Positions 29,462 to 43,335 of a stretch of DNA of 64,000 nt are shown piece by piece. A program made the position numbers and the translations under genes. The stretch's first letter is position 1. The number at the start of each line of letters is the position of its first letter. The stretch covers positions 21,448,848-21,512,847 of the forward strand of contig NC_045141.1 of the NCBI RefSeq assembly GCF_008831285.2, written 5' to 3'. Below the pieces are notes generated by a model, which saw nothing but the letters and a program-made list of their open reading frames with translations, did no database searches and was not told the origin of the DNA. This stretch comes from Nymphaea colorata. Lineage: Eukaryota; Streptophyta; Magnoliopsida; Nymphaeales; Nymphaeaceae.

Positions 29462-31180
29462 AACTTTTAATGTTCAGAAAAATTGAGTCTTACATATATA
29501 CATTCATATATACCATTTTATAAACATATGTGGACATCAAGTCTGGGCCCAGATATGTTCTCTCTCTCATCTTCTCAAGGAGGAACCCCTGTTTCACCAC
29601 ATTAAACTTTCGATCGAACAGAAAAGAAAAAAAAATATTTAGCTGCTTCAATTATATAAGAGAAATTGTCAGTTGGAAGAATTAAATTGTTTGTACCTTT
29701 TGCTACACCACCAAAAGTTGAGCGCATTTCTTTTAGAAAAACTATCGATTCAATTTGTTAGCAGATGGGATCCTCCAGATGTGATCCGCGAGGAATTTGT
29801 CTATCAGTAAAGAATCGGTGACATGGCTGCATATCTTTCAAGAGTTCGAATGATCAAGTAAAGAAAATATATACCTAAATTGGATAATTCAAAGTTTTTT
29901 TTAATGGTTTAGAAGAAACAGGGGAAGGACCAATCTTCAGCAAACCATGCCGAATACGTCTATGTGCGCAGATTGACTGGACGTGATGCGCCTTTGATTT
30001 GCTTCCCATCACTGATATCAGATAGATAATTGCTCTGCGACAGGCATGCACACAGATAGATCCACAGAGGAAGAGATGGTTGGATGCCAGCAACTTGTTT
30101 GCTTGGAAGGAAAAGGAAAGGAAAGGAAATGGTTGTGTCCAAAATAGAATCGATGGTCGGCATCGGATCCACGTTATCTTACCTAACCAAATGATAAAAG
30201 CAAACTTGTTTTGTCAAATCCGATAGCCTGACCAACCAAGCTTCAATATCTCAAATGGCCGACGTTGAAGCACTAACCTAGTGATCATCGCATCAACAAG
30301 CTACCGTCTAGAGAGCGAGAGGTCGTCCGCATATGCCAAGTCCCTGTTGAGAAAGAAAGGAAAACATAAAGAAAGAAAGCTTCATCACTTGGGTCCCCTT
30401 TAAAACGAAGATATATATGCGTTACTTGGAGGCACGCCTTTCTGGTGTCACCATGGATCACAATAATAGAGAGAGGAATGGAGTTGGGGGTCCTTTTCTG
30501 CGAATAAGTAGGGCGGGGAGTATGCGAAAGTGGGAAGGAAGAGGCAAGCAAGAAAGTAAAGCAGCAGCACGACCATTTTCTTCCTTCTCCACTAGCCGCT
30601 ATACACCAGACATTACGCATCATTTCCAAGGAAAAGAGAGAGAGAGAGAGAGAGAAAGAGAGATCTGGGAAGAGCGCAGAAGCACGCGATTGACTAATTA
30701 CGTGTTCAATATTGAATCACTACTCAAAAACGAGTCTTAGGAGAAAAGAATTCAAACGATGGGAAATTAAAGATCTTTGATTACAAGCTTAATTCAGCGA
30801 TTGTTGAAGGAGTTTAGTCAGACTGATCAACCGAGTTGATACGCATGCAAACACAGCTCGTTAGCTCATAGACACAAACGGTCGAGCCTTCGACAAGATC
30901 AAAGAAGCAATAGCATCATAACCTTCAACCTGAAAGTCTTTAAGGCCAACCTCTGTTAGCTAGGGAACAGGATAAATATTAGTGCTCACTAGTTTCCCAG
31001 AAATATACTTTCTTCCATCTCAAGGTCAGCTTGGCTCGACTCGGCTCATTTTCCGGCCAACTAGGCGATGATATTGTCAATGTGGACATCAGCAATGGAC
31101 AGCCGAGCAAGCGTGGATGTAAAGGAAATTATTCCTCACACTTATCTCATTGCTGTTGTTGTACCGCACATGTAGCTCAG

Positions 31181-31196
31181 CTCTCTCTCTCTCTCT

Positions 31197-31235
<39 letters not shown>
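31181..31235. repeat. (CT)n(TA)n compound microsatellite
   Basis: About 18 nt of CT dinucleotides pass directly into about 37 nt of AT/TA dinucleotides. There is no gene nearby. Confidence 0.95.
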
Positions 31236-31238
<3 letters not shown>

Positions 31239-34200
31239 ATGCCATGATCATTACCTGCTGATGAAAGAAGGATCATGGGAGTGCAAAAGTGAGATAAGTG
31301 CAAGGAATTTTTTGCCTTCCGATCACTCGCTGCATCATCATAAAGAATCCTTTTGTTCACACCTGCAACTTGCAAACAATTCAATCTACCGTGGTCGGCC
31401 TAGAAAAGCCAAATAGGAGGAAGAGAACCACTTAATTTCGAGCTAAATGCCCACTAAGATCAACATTTAGTTTTTCAAAATTTGCAATTACCGTTTCCAC
31501 AAACACATAGACACACACACACACAGATTATATATATATAAGGTAACTTTTCCTCTCTAATATCTAACGGTAGTAAAGTGTATTGGATAGTAGAGAAAAT
31601 GGAGGAGAAGAGAAAAAAAAAAGAAAAGTTAGGCCCCTAGTAAGAGAGAAAAATTTGAAAATGTCACATAAATTTTTTTTTTTGAACAATCAATATTTTA
31701 AATATATAGGATTTATATCCAGGATTATATGTGAAAATTTAATATAAGGAAAAATGCGGATAACAAGGTACCTTGGTTTTTATCAAATCAGTTTACGTTA
31801 TATCCTGTACACGATCGAATTTGTCCACGATAATACTGCATTCGATTTAAGAGGCACTGATCCATACTCTTTTCACATTGGTCCAGAAGAACTGTATGCA
31901 TTCCCTCTTCTTCTGTCTCCTCCCCAACAAAATAAGCTTCCATTGGAAGTAGACACCAGTAAATAGTTCACCTAGTTTTTAAGAGATGGTACATGCCATC
32001 ATGTGAAGGAGAAAATAGAAAAAGAAATTATTGTGAAAGAAATGAAGATCCAAACATGCCTACCTAACTGGCCTTGAGAAGTCCAAAAGAGTTGTTGAGG
32101 ACAAAACTCCAGATGAGAGAATTCTCATACATATTAAGCACCTACATGCCCATATTTTTGATGCCTAATTGCTAAGTACATCAACATGCATTATTTATGT
32201 GCCTGATTGATTCTTCCAACCTGTTCTTGCACTGCCTTTTGCATTCGCAATTTTGGAAGATGCTTCACTAGAGATAAGAGATAAGATTGCTACCTGATTT
32301 CACAGTAGTGGTAGATCTATCACCTCTCACTTGTTTTTTTCCATTTTTTCTGGTTCAAGATCGCGAGCGTGGCTTAAGAATAATTTGAAAACATTCTTAT
32401 GCAATAAGCATGTATTGGTCTCAAAAGCATGGATTATTTATTCCACCAATTGCTTTGGTTGTTGTTCTAGATTTATACTCTAAATATGGTTAGCTTTTGG
32501 ATTTCAAATCCTTTGGGACTGCTTCAAAATTTGGTTAAAAAATTCTTACTGCAAAACTGAGAACAAATGTCCAGAAACAAAATGCGCATTCTTTTCTTTG
32601 AAAGTTGTAGGAACATGCATCAGGACATTATTAAACTCTTGTGGCTTCCTTTAATCTGAAGGTCTCAAGTTCCAAAACCTAGATCGATAGATCTCTACTT
32701 CAGCTTTAGCACGGGGTTACACAAAGCAGAAAAGATTGTTGAGATCTGCTTCGATTCTCCCACCAAATTTTATAGCAAAAGAAGCACACACAGACAAGCA
32801 TACAAATAATTCTCGAGTTTTAGGCCAAACTTTTCTGACAATCTTGTTCCTCCCTCTTCGCAGTAAAATTTGAAAAATCTTGGTTTCTCCATCTTTATGC
32901 CACTAAAACTCCATACGCAAAGTGACATGGGAACATAAAGTTGTTTGACTATTATCTGAAAGTTTGGTGCATCACAAGGCGTTGATATATATATATATAT
33001 ATATATATTAAAAGGGCTATATGAGGTAAGAGACGTAGGTGAGGTTTGTTAGATTTGGCGCATCCGGATATTTGTTGTGTGGAAGGTAGAGAGGATGTGT
33101 ATTGATTTGGACTCAAGGGTTGCAAGGGAGGCAACCCAGACCAGAAATAATGGCGTTAGATAAAGTTTGATGTGCCGGCGGCCGGACCTTTTTTAATGGC
33201 TGGGTCGGTTCCACAAATTGTCAAATATCTATCGAATTATTTTAAGGGAGGGCACCTGTTGGAACGCTTAATTTGGTCAACATATGGGCCAAGCTAGGTA
33301 GGTCTGCAAATAACTCCTTAGCGTTTATTATTTATTTATTAAAATTTCAATTCACAACTTATTTTTCAATTTCCCGGTGAATTTATTTTTCAATTTCCCG
33401 GTGAGTTACGATTTCTTAAGAAGAAAGTAAGGTGGAGAATCATGGAGGAGAGATGATGATGATTTTTAAAACAGCGTTATCGGAGGAAGCATTCGACCAA
33501 CTTTTTTGCAATGCAACGAAGGCATCTAAAGAAACCCATCTAGAAACCACAATCTCGCTGTGAATTTTTCCATCTTTTCCGAAAACTTTCTCACGCCATT
33601 CAAACACAGTGTATCTAGAATGTGTTTGATAGCTTCGGATCCGAGACTAAAGTAGAAACAAGATTTGATACGATATCCTCCCTCTAAGGCCAAAACTTCA
33701 TATGTTGGGTCGGATTTTAAATCCGAGATCTTCTGTGATTTTAAATTGTCTTCTCTAATGTCCCCTAAATCGAGTCGATATTAAGAAAATTAAATGCATG
33801 TATTTAAAAATTTTATAAATTAATTTTGTATGAATGTACCGATACGGGTCGAATACCCTAAAAAACCATGCCTATTGCCTCCTGCATTATTGTGTGTGAG
33901 AGTAACTACTTTTGTCACCTCTCTCTCTCTCGTGTTTGGAGGACATTGTGTCAGGGATATGGAATAACAGAGATACTGATTGGAAATGGTATGGAATGGC
34001 ATCACACATGTTCGTTTTTTTCTGTGATCATCACGCAATAACAATGATGTGGAATCTGGGAAGTTGGGTGGAGAACGTGAAGAGGAAAAGAGGAAAACAA
34101 ACAAGTATAGAAGAGACAATACGTCACAAGGACACCGGGCACCAATATTGTTTGATTCTCTCCCTCTCTCTTTCTTTTCTGCTGAAATTGTAGGAAAACG

Positions 34201-35020
34201 AAAGGGACATCAGATGCGTCAAACATGGAGCCTTTAGGGATAAGAAATCTTCGGAATCGATATCAGCTATCCTTTTTATTGAAGTAAAATCTTAGCAGCG
34301 TATGAAGTGGTCCTTACAAAGATGACAGAGAAATTCTTGAAATGCCCATTTACGCGGATCATGTATCCAGGTATTTGTTTTTCTCAGAACGGCTTAGACA
34401 TGAAAGGGTTGTAGTTATTTGCCTTAAGGCGCATAGCATAGTTTGTCGGGCTGGTAATACCTTTTTTTGCTTTTTACATGTGGCCGAGAGGAGTGCTTCT
34501 CAAGTCGTGGGTCACAATCCTCTCGCTCACGCAGACTTTAGGCTTTCAAGCTAGAGATCAACTAGAGTTTGATTGCGTCCAGTTGTCATGATCAAGCAAA
34601 ATGTTCTTCTTCAAACCTAATCTAATCTGCGTGTAGAAAAGAAAGATCATCAGCTTAAAGAATTTGAATGGTTATACCTCCTAGATATCATACATATATA
34701 CTTATATAAGATGTATTGAGTACATTATTTGTTCTGCATTAGTAATGCAGATGCATTCCCTGTTTTTTGTTTATTTATGACATATAGCGCTATCAGCTTA
34801 ATCAGTTCAACCAAAATATTTGACTTTTTCGGGCATTAAATTTTAGAGAACATCGTGATTTTCTATCAGCATTAAAAAATGTCAAATCCACCTAATTTAA
34901 TCTTGACGTAACTCAAAAAATAATTGGCAAGCCGATTTGCATGTTTTCGGGACATTGCGCCCCCATGAACGTCAACTATGTGGACTTGTCCCCCCAACCT
35001 TTCTCTTTCTTCTTTTTTTC

Positions 35021-35021
35021 C

Positions 35022-35079
<58 letters not shown>
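35021..35079. repeat. (TC)n(TA)n compound microsatellite
   Basis: TC dinucleotides at 35022-35040 run into TA dinucleotides to 35079, the same architecture as at 31181. Confidence 0.95.
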
Positions 35080-35083
<4 letters not shown>

Positions 35084-37603
35084 AAGTAATAAATGTGTAA
35101 AACCAAAATTTTAAAACATAATGGATTGTACATGCACTGGTGTTTCTAGTGAAAACAATTTCTAGTAAGCCTATTAGTTCATCCATTTAGTTGAAAAAGT
35201 ATGTGATATCACGTGTAAATTTAAAAAAAAAATAATTAATAACATTTTTAGTTTGAAAAAGAATCGTTTACATGACATCAGCTAGAAGCTTGTAGAAAAG
35301 CAGGTCTCTAGTTCAATTCTTGTAAGTGTTTGCTTTTGTATCTTAAGATGGTAGGGTGCACCACTGCTATCATTGGTATCGACACAACTCAGGATCTTAA
35401 AGGCAGAGGAGGAATGAAAGGGTCTTCGGGTCTCGCTTCAGGCAGGTAAGGATGAACCTCTGGCTCGCTTAGAAGTCAATTTAAAATCGTGTGTAAGTGT
35501 AAAGCAACATATCTGAAGAGAGAGAAGAGAAGGGAAAGAGGGATCACAACCAATGGGCAGAAAAACTAAAGAAAAAAAAAAAATCAGCAGCCCAAATAGT
35601 AAAAAGGAAAATATGTGGAAAGAAGGACCCAAGCCACTCATATTTTTAGAACTATTATATTCTGTCCACCAGCCAGCACCACCGCCTCCCATATGATATG
35701 GCACCAACTGAAGTCCACACATATTACATTGCAAGAGAAAAGTTTTCCCAGGAAACTAACACGTGCAGACCGATTCATATCAGACACTGAATGGTTTCTT
35801 GACTCATAATATGGAGAAATGGTCGTGTATGTTGTCACAGCCGCCCGCCATGTTTAATTTGCCTACGAAAATTTTACCAATCACATGAAGCTGCAAACCT
35901 GAAGAGGATTGGAAAGAGATTTTCCATGTGAAAAGTTGGGCACCAATTTTTCTTGGAATTGGCAAATTTGTGACTATAAGAAGAGTACTCCCACTTCCAA
36001 GGCCTTTGTTTTGGCCTTGACATCCATAGGAATCAAACAGATGATTGCTCTTTTACCAGTACGACAAACTTCTCGGGTTAAGAAATCTCCTATTTAAATT
36101 AAATGAGAATAAGTTTTTTCCTATGAAAACTTCAACTTTGTGTTTGTGCGCTCAAAAGTACTTTTTCCCACTTAGACTTTTAACCTCCCAAATGTGCCTT
36201 GCTGTTTAATCCAATATCGGTGTCACCAATGACATAATATAATAGAACAAAAATAAGGAATATACGGTATATTCCTCCAAGGAAAGAGGGAAATATACCA
36301 AAACTGGTGCTGAGCAGCCCCCAACAAAAATTCCGCAAAATAGGAGATGGAACTTTCAGTATAATGTCAATGGAAGAGGAAACAATACATGCTGTTAAGA
36401 AAGTGCCTTTCTTCTTATTAGGTGTGCATGAAATGAGTTTTTCTGGTTTCTTAAAGTCTTGCTGAGATGCATGTATTGTGTAGGCAATCGGTCGCATAAA
36501 TCACCGATTGTCTATATATTAGTGTATTATATGTCTATATATTATATGGTTTTAATATTTATTACGTCGCCTCGAGCTCACCTAGCATTTTCGTCCAAAA
36601 GAGCCGACGCATTGAGTTGAGTAGTTGGTCTTTGAAAGGTTCCTTGCCGTCAGAAAAGAGGATAACCTTATCTACTCGAGTGTTTGTTTCAACTTTTTCA
36701 TATCAAAGATGGTTGTCTTGAGTCCTGTAAAAAAGAACTGTGCACTTTTTTGTAAGGTGATGATCATGGTGCGTCGGTGCCACATAATTACACGATAGTT
36801 TTCGCTACTATAACTTAGTTTTGAAATTTCGAAACTTAAAAAACATAAAAATGTCTAAGTGGTCATCTTTGTTCTGAATAAAGATGTTGAGTTTTATCAA
36901 TGGCAGAATTGATGATCTTATTATTATGAAATTTCTTTTACAGACGTTGTTATTATGAAATTTCTTTTTACACATTTAGAGATACCCATTTGAGAGGAAA
37001 TTTCTACATTCCCTATTTAAAGGAAAAGAAGGAGAATATTTTTGTTTGCAAAGTGACTGATTAGCTCAAACCAGAAACTATCAAACACGGGTCTTAATTG
37101 TGTCACTGTGACATAATTTTCAAACTACTAAGGCCTAAAGTGATAAAGCCAAGCCAAAATGTCACAAAATTCAAAAACTGAAGCCTGTCTGTTTCACTGT
37201 ACAATTCCAATTGGGAGAATCGATTTTTCATTTTGGCATACTCAAATTGAAAGGCATATTTGAGAGAGAGAGATGCTTGAAATGAGAATGGAACATGAAA
37301 GCAATGATCCAATACCAAAAAAACAAAAGGAAAGTGATTAACAATAACAAAAATAAAAGCTTGGATCAAAGAAAAACCTGTACATACACACTCTCATCTA
37401 TTTGTCTTTCTCTCTAGAATCTACCAGTGTGTCCCACTCAGCTTTATTTTTTACAGAAATTGAATATGGCTCATCATTCAATAACCCAACCCGTTTAAAA
37501 AAGGGGAAAGATCATATCATATGAAAGAAAACTAAAAATTATATTGAGGAAAGTAAAGGGAGAAGAGTATGGGGACAGAAAACTCGGATAATTCCGATAC
37601 GAG

Positions 37604-39434
37604 TCAGGAGAAGAAGGCCTCGATGCAAGCGGTTCTGACGTTGCCGCAGAGTGGGCAGTGCGTGAGAGATCGGGCGCAGAGGCAGCAGACGCAGAGGTGG
37701 CGGCAGGGCAGCACCACCACCGACGCCTCCTTCCGCCGGCACTCCCGGCACGGCCCCATTGGTCCCAGGACGGGTTCGAAGTTGCACGACTCGGCGTCAT
37801 CCGGCTCTTCCCCGGCGCGGCTGGGCATCGCCTCCGCGGAGGCCAATCTAGCCTGGAGGGTCGCGGCGGCGGCCTCCTGAGCCCTGGCGGCGGTCTGCCA
37901 AAATCGCGCCTCGGCCCGGAGCTGCTCCACCTTCTCCTCGAGCTCGGCGTTCCGCCTGGAGACTCGCTCCCTTTCAGTTTCCTTCTCCCTCAGCTTCCGT
38001 GTTGCGATCCGCTCCACAGCCGAGACGAGCGCCCCGTATTGCTTCTGCCGCTTCCTTATCAGATTCTGGCGCAACTGGTCGCTCTGTTCAGTTTCCAGGG
38101 ATCACAGAGGAGGGGAGCAGTTAGCATTCTGATTACTATTAGTTTGCATATATGCTGATGACAGAGAGAGAGGGAAAGTTGGTTTTTCTAGGCTGCTTCT
38201 GCTAAAGATGAAGAAAGGCTACCAATTGAACTTAAAATAGCGGAAAGAAGATACTGAATGATTTCGTTGGGTACATAAAAATGACATTGAAGAAAAAATG
38301 CCTTCATAGATTAAATTTAAAGATTAAAAACAACTAAAAAAAAAAAAAAAACTGCACCAATCGAAGGAATGAAAGCAAAACTCTTGAGTTAGATGAACAA
38401 GGGATTTGGTAGGCACCTGTACTCTGATGAGATGATTGATTTCTTGTTGGTGCTGGTTGAGAAGAAGAGAAAGGTCATTGGCCATGAGGGAGGGGCTGGT
38501 TTGATTCTGTTGGTCTTCAAGAGAGAGCCGTAGGCCTGTGAACACGGGCGATGAGGATGTGGAGATGGGCGCCTTAGCAGATGCAGCAGGGAGACGAAGG
38601 TCCTCCAAATTTATCATGCAAGGACTCTCCTGTTGTTGGTGGTATTGCTGTTGATGCTGTGCTTGGGGCGGTTGCAGGAAGGCCATTGCCGAATTCGAAT
38701 GAGGGATGCTGCTTCCTACTGAAATATAATCACGAAAGATTGTATGAGAGAGAGAGAGAGAGAGAGGAAAAGAGAGAGGAAGAGAGGGAGAGAGATTACA
38801 GTGGCTAATGAAATTGTCATCAGGAGTTTGGAATGCATAATCTGAACCTAGAGCAGCACCAAGCAATTCTTTTTCCTGACCGTTCCTGCAAAAGGGAAAA
38901 GTAAACAATGACCAGGACATCTTTTGACGAGAAATGATTATGAAATGAAGAAAGAAAAGAGCACTGAATAATTCAGAAATAAGGCTTCTGTGAGAACCTT
39001 TTCTTTTCTGTGAAAATGAAAACAGGGAATGAAGTAAAAGAAATGGAAATAGGCGCTACTCGGTGCCTAGATTTTGAATGACGAAAACGGTAAACAAACC
39101 AAAGGAGAAGAGAAGGCTCCCAAAACTTGTACCGAGAAACAATTATTGAATAAAAAAGAAAAATAGTACAAGGGGAAACCTTATGCTATTGAAAATGGGG
39201 ATTCAACAGGGACCTGCCCATCTGTTTTTGGTGAATGGTGAATGAACAAACAACAGAGAGCAATCGAGAAAATGTGAGGAAGAAAATTGCTGTTGAGAAA
39301 GAGCAAGGACGCAAAACAGAGTCTGGCGATCAAAATTTTGATGTAAAATTAAGCAATGAGAAAAATGAAGCAACAAACCTGTTTGTGAAATCAGGAAGCC
39401 AGAAGTTTGATGGGTGTTGAGCCTGAACCGCCAT
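37604..39434 (-). CDS. BOI-related RING E3 ubiquitin ligase
   Basis: This belongs to the plant BOI/BRG family of RING ubiquitin ligases, which restrain cell death and gibberellin responses. Four exons in phase give 307 residues: 39434-39379, 38885-38800, 38718-38417 and 38083-37604. The N-terminus MAVQAQHPSNF followed by RNGQE is the family signature that fixes the start. Residues about 120-148 (GLRLSLEDQQ, then NQHQQEINHLIRVQ) and 149-225 (LRQNLIRKRQKQYGALV, then a Glu/Arg-rich coiled coil) match the conserved region before the RING. The RING lies at 260-294, with C260, C263, C275, H277, C279, C281 or C282, C284, C291 and C294 (PCRHLCVC, then HCPLC), and the protein ends IEAFFS. Intron 2 is only 81 nt and stays open in frame. 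The exact BRG number cannot be assigned. Confidence 0.9.
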
Positions 39435-41135
39435 GTTTCTAAGGAAGCGAAATGAAGAACGAGACCGGCGAGAAAGGAAGAAGGGCAGTGAAGAACGATT
39501 GGAATCTGGTCACAACAAAGCCCGAGGCAGAGCGTTGGTGAGCATCTACTCGTTCCATCTATACATCCCCTTCTTTCCCCTTTATCTCAGTTTCCTTCTT
39601 TTGCTTCCTCACAACTCAACCAAGTATGAATTCCGTTCAAGGAATCACCGCGTCTTCCAATAAGGACCTCCAACCGAAAAGAAGAAAATCTCTCTCAATC
39701 AATATTCTAGATTTCTTCAGTGGGCAGCCTTCTTTTTCTTCTTTCTGGTTGATGCCTACTTCTGCTTCTTGTTTTCTCTCGGTGATGGTGATGATAATGC
39801 CGTCGACGATGGATGGTTTGTGCACAACTGCACATACGAATGCAGGTGGATGGAAAAGTAGAAAGAAGGGAATATATATGGCATCTCTCGCTCTCTCTCT
39901 CTCTCTCCCCCCCTTTTTTCTTCCAGGATTTAAATAACTGCAACGATTTAAATTCTATGATCAATGTTTGACTTGGAAAATTGGTGTCCCCAAATCGAGA
40001 TTTGTTTTCGAGTCTCGCGTTTCTTGTTTCGAGGAGAATGAGTCTTGGACTCTTTATATATAAACATGCTAGTTTTGTCAATCTGTTCTTTGACATTTTC
40101 TGCCAAGGAAGGAAAAAAAAAAAAAACAAAAAAAGCCAGAGGCTCGCAACGGTAACTCTCTTGCTTTTTCATATTTTCAGAACCTTGAAATCCATGGACG
40201 ATAAACGAGTTCAAAGTCGTAGTAACTAAAGGCACATTTAGAGCTTATGACTTTTTCACATCACACTTGGCAATTTTTCTGTCCTGGGAAAACGAAGGGA
40301 AGAGGTTCCATATATCCGACCTATTCTATAGGCTCATTGCTGTCAGTGTGAATCCACATCTATTTTAGGTTGCAGTTGTTTTCATTTTTCTATCTCTAAT
40401 TTCTTGAACCTTGGGACGCGTATACTTGAAAAAAAGCGCCTTAAACAACCAGTTAATGTGGCGTTGCCTGTAATGGAGATCTGAAGGTTCTTGTATATAA
40501 ATTTTGGAATGAGAAACTTCAATTCCCACTAAGTATGGCAACTTAGGATGCAGATCAATTAAAAATGTGTGGCAATAAAATCCCAATACCATGAATATAG
40601 ATTAGGATGCTACCCAGTTTCAATTTCCTGAATTACTCAACTATAAGATTCTTATAGTTTGGCTATTTGTACACTCTCACTAGTACATTGTATTGTTCAA
40701 CTTGCTCGGTGACACAGACCAGAGCTTGATCTTAACAAGAATGAGATCAAATGCACCCAAAGTTTAAAAAGCTTCAAGCTGTTGATTTTGCTCACATCGA
40801 TGGTTGGAAAAAAAGAAAAAAAAAATATGTAATATTAAACGAATATGGGGCTGTACTTTTTTTTTGTTCAATTGGGTACACCAATTCTGCTTCTCCTAAT
40901 GGCTCGATCACTATGATAAATAATGTAACCGTGATAGATGTGTACAATAATGTAAACAGTTGACAAAATTCAATAGCTTATTGCGATAGTCCAATAATCT
41001 TTTGCACGCGTACATACGTTTACAAATTAAATCTCATTTCATATTCTACTACTTGCTAAAAATCTATTATCTCTGAAAATTTAGCTTCATGTCCTTGTCT
41101 TTGTGACAGATTGGGGGTTTCTTAGCAAGCATCTT
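39435..41135. other. Upstream region of the BOI-related gene
   Basis: It contains the 5' UTR and promoter of the minus-strand E3 ligase gene. CT-rich and poly-T stretches occur near 39885-39915 and 40110-40128 (poly-A). No coding frame is supported beyond low-complexity open frames. Confidence 0.5.
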
Positions 41136-41138
41136 TAG

Positions 41139-41284
41139 GGTTCATTTGGCATTAGGAACAACATTTTAATATTTCATGAATTTGATCCAAAATGAGCGTA
41201 GAAGCGTTTTATGAATCTACCTCAATTCTGAAGCAAATTTATGAAATACTAACATAACATGGTGTTTCTAATATCAAATGGCTT
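41139..41284. mobile_element. Imperfect foldback MITE
   Basis: CATTTGGCATTAGGAACAAC at the left is mirrored by GTTTCTAATATCAAATGG at the right, and inner segments (ATTTCATGAATTT and AAATTTATGAAAT) also pair. This makes a hairpin of about 145 bp. The downstream 41285-41400 repeats related words (CATTTAGCAGTTGAAACGCC). Confidence 0.5.
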
Positions 41285-41855
41285 TTTAGGAGTCATTTAG
41301 CAGTTGAAACGCCATATGAGTGTTCCATGAATCTACTCTAGAGATTGAAATAAATTCATAGAATACTAAAACTAGGTGTCATGAATTTGTCTCAATCTTT
41401 TGACGAACTCGTCATATTAATTGATAAGAAACTCATAGCTGTATAAGGTACTCCCCAGATTGAGGAGTACCTGGCCGATTAATAGCAATCATAGCTTCGT
41501 TGCCATTATTTTTGTTAATAAAATCCCAAGGAGGCAACATTCCATCAGCCTTGTTCTGCCACAATCTTTTGGTTAAATTCATGAAACACTCATAATTAGA
41601 GTTCATAGCAAGAAATGAACATTTGTTCTTAAAAGGCAGTAAGGAAATTAATTTGAGACCTTCAGGGGAACAAAAATCAAGATCTCCATCACATGGGACC
41701 TGATTTTCAAGTAAGCCAAAGGTTCCTTGCTGGTTGAGTATGAAGAATGCATTGAGGTCACTTTTACTTTGCCCTAGATGCCAAAATGAAATGGTTCATA
41801 TTCAAATGACATCTAGAGAATATCTTGGTTTGTGTGCACAGAAATCAAATATGTT

Positions 41856-42019
41856 CTCCATGTGGTGGTTTAGTTAGGAGGCTTCCACATCAAAGCTTTA
41901 GACCGTCCAACCAGCTGAATCCGCCTTGAAAGGTGCTCTCCATGTGGTGGTTTGATTAAGGGGCTTTTGCCTCAAAGTTTTGCACTGTCATGCCGGCCGG
42001 CCGGGTTCGATCCGAGGAA
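41856..42019. repeat. Diverged 82-bp tandem repeat with a B-box-like end
   Basis: Two related segments start at 41856 and 41938, each with CTCCATGTGGTGGTTT, then a GGGGCTT/GGAGGCTT-like word. The second copy contains GGTTCGATCC at 42004-42013, an exact pol III B-box word. No good A box or TSD was found, so a SINE relic is only possible. Confidence 0.5.
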
Positions 42020-42340
42020 AAATTCGCTGGGGTTAGGCCCGCTACCTTTATTCAAGCCAATAAAATAAGCCAATCGTAGAAATGATAGAAAAACAACCAA
42101 CATGGGAAGGCCTTCCAACTAAAAAGTTAAGTGTTTCTATTTTCATCGAAAAAAAAGATCCATAAGAAAAAACAAATGCCATGATGATTTAATGTGCTGG
42201 CATTCCAACCCTAATATGAATAAATTTCACAAAATTTGTGTGACAGCCCATTGTCCATGGCTTAGCATTCAAATTGCATCACACAAAGAATTGATTGAAC
42301 ACAAGGAAGATCAAGCTATGGAAGATAAGATCACACACTC

Positions 42341-42543
42341 ATATATATATATGTGTGTGTGTGGTAACTCTAGCTATTTATAGTTACCCAGCCATATCCA
42401 TCTGAAGATGAATGGTTAAAAGAAAAAACATGAAGAAAAAAGTGGAAACTAATAGTAGATGACGAAATTGATAATCAATTTTTTCTCATAGTTTTTTTCT
42501 TAACCATCCGTCATGATGAATCAAACGACCTTAATTAGATGAG

Positions 42544-42577
<34 letters not shown>
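42341..42577. mobile_element. TA-microsatellite-bounded MITE, copy a
   Basis: It is bounded by AT/GT repeats at 42341-42361 and a TA run at 42544-42577. The core includes GATGAATGGTTAAAAGAAAA and, towards the right, CTTAACCATCCGTC, arms that can pair. It shares this core with copies at 43297, 45343 and 63330. Confidence 0.6.
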
Positions 42578-42581
<4 letters not shown>

Positions 42582-43296
42582 ATGGTGTCACTACACAAAC
42601 ATCATTAGCAAGCCTTTTGATTAGTAAGACGTGTGTGGTCCCTTGTCTAGCTAACTTCAACCTTTTGGCAAGAGAAGCACGCCTGTAGGATTGCGATTAG
42701 TCACCTTCATTTGTCATCAATGACATTTATGAGTTTCCGCTTCGGAGTTCATTTAGGGAGTGGCAAGTTAAATAGATGTCACAATTTAAACAAACAAAAT
42801 AATGTCATTTGGAAGTTAATGAAATTTAATAGTAAAATTATTTAGAGATTGTTCTGTTAACTGCTTGTCAACCCCCAAAAAAAATTTATCTATTTACTCA
42901 TTAATCTCAGATTTATTTCATTTAATCCGTCTGTTTTATGCGCGACCTATGTAGTTAAACAAAAGAAATCCAAACTAAAGCATGCTTTTACTATACCACC
43001 AAGTCCAACTGTTGGGAGTCATTTTGCAAAGTTTTCGTTTGTGATTGAATGAGATTCATTGGTCCATACACTATTATTCTGTTCCTGGATATGAGGTAGA
43101 TCTGCTCCATTCTTCAACGTTTTTTAGGTATGAAGATCTGTTTTCACCTCTGCAAAGTTAACACAATGAGCGTAAGTCTGAGATTGCCCCCACATATTTA
43201 CTGTCGATCTGGTCCGTATTGGACCCACTGCTTTCAATGTTGCAGGCTCAACCACGAGCCAGCCTAGCTTAATCATATAGTTTCTTACCTTGTAAA

Positions 43297-43299
43297 GCG

Positions 43300-43335
<36 letters not shown>

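Larger units (their letters stand above)
29462..37603. other. Gene-empty AT-rich region with microsatellites
   Basis: No host gene is supported. It contains CT/TA compound microsatellites at 31181-31235 and 35021-35079, a TA run at 32986-33009, AG runs near 30638-30662, and a 24-bp-period duplication at 33361-33404. Open frames such as 30285-30629 (minus), 34342-34554 and 36180-36497 lack domains. The last 150-200 bp is probably 3' UTR of the BOI-related gene. Confidence 0.45.

Noticed and set aside
30285-30740. Overlapping open frames on both strands
   Set aside because: Both are domain-free and partly made of GA microsatellite; neither has splice or promoter support.
34440-34560. Possible tRNA-like segment (GTGGCCGAGAGG word)
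   Set aside because: Arms do not pair into a cloverleaf and there is no T-loop at the expected place.
38324-38920. One continuous 198-codon frame as the E3 ligase N-terminus
   Set aside because: The family start MAVQAQ lies in a separate exon at 39434, and conserved spacing requires removal of 38719-38799; the continuous frame is explained by a stop-free intron.
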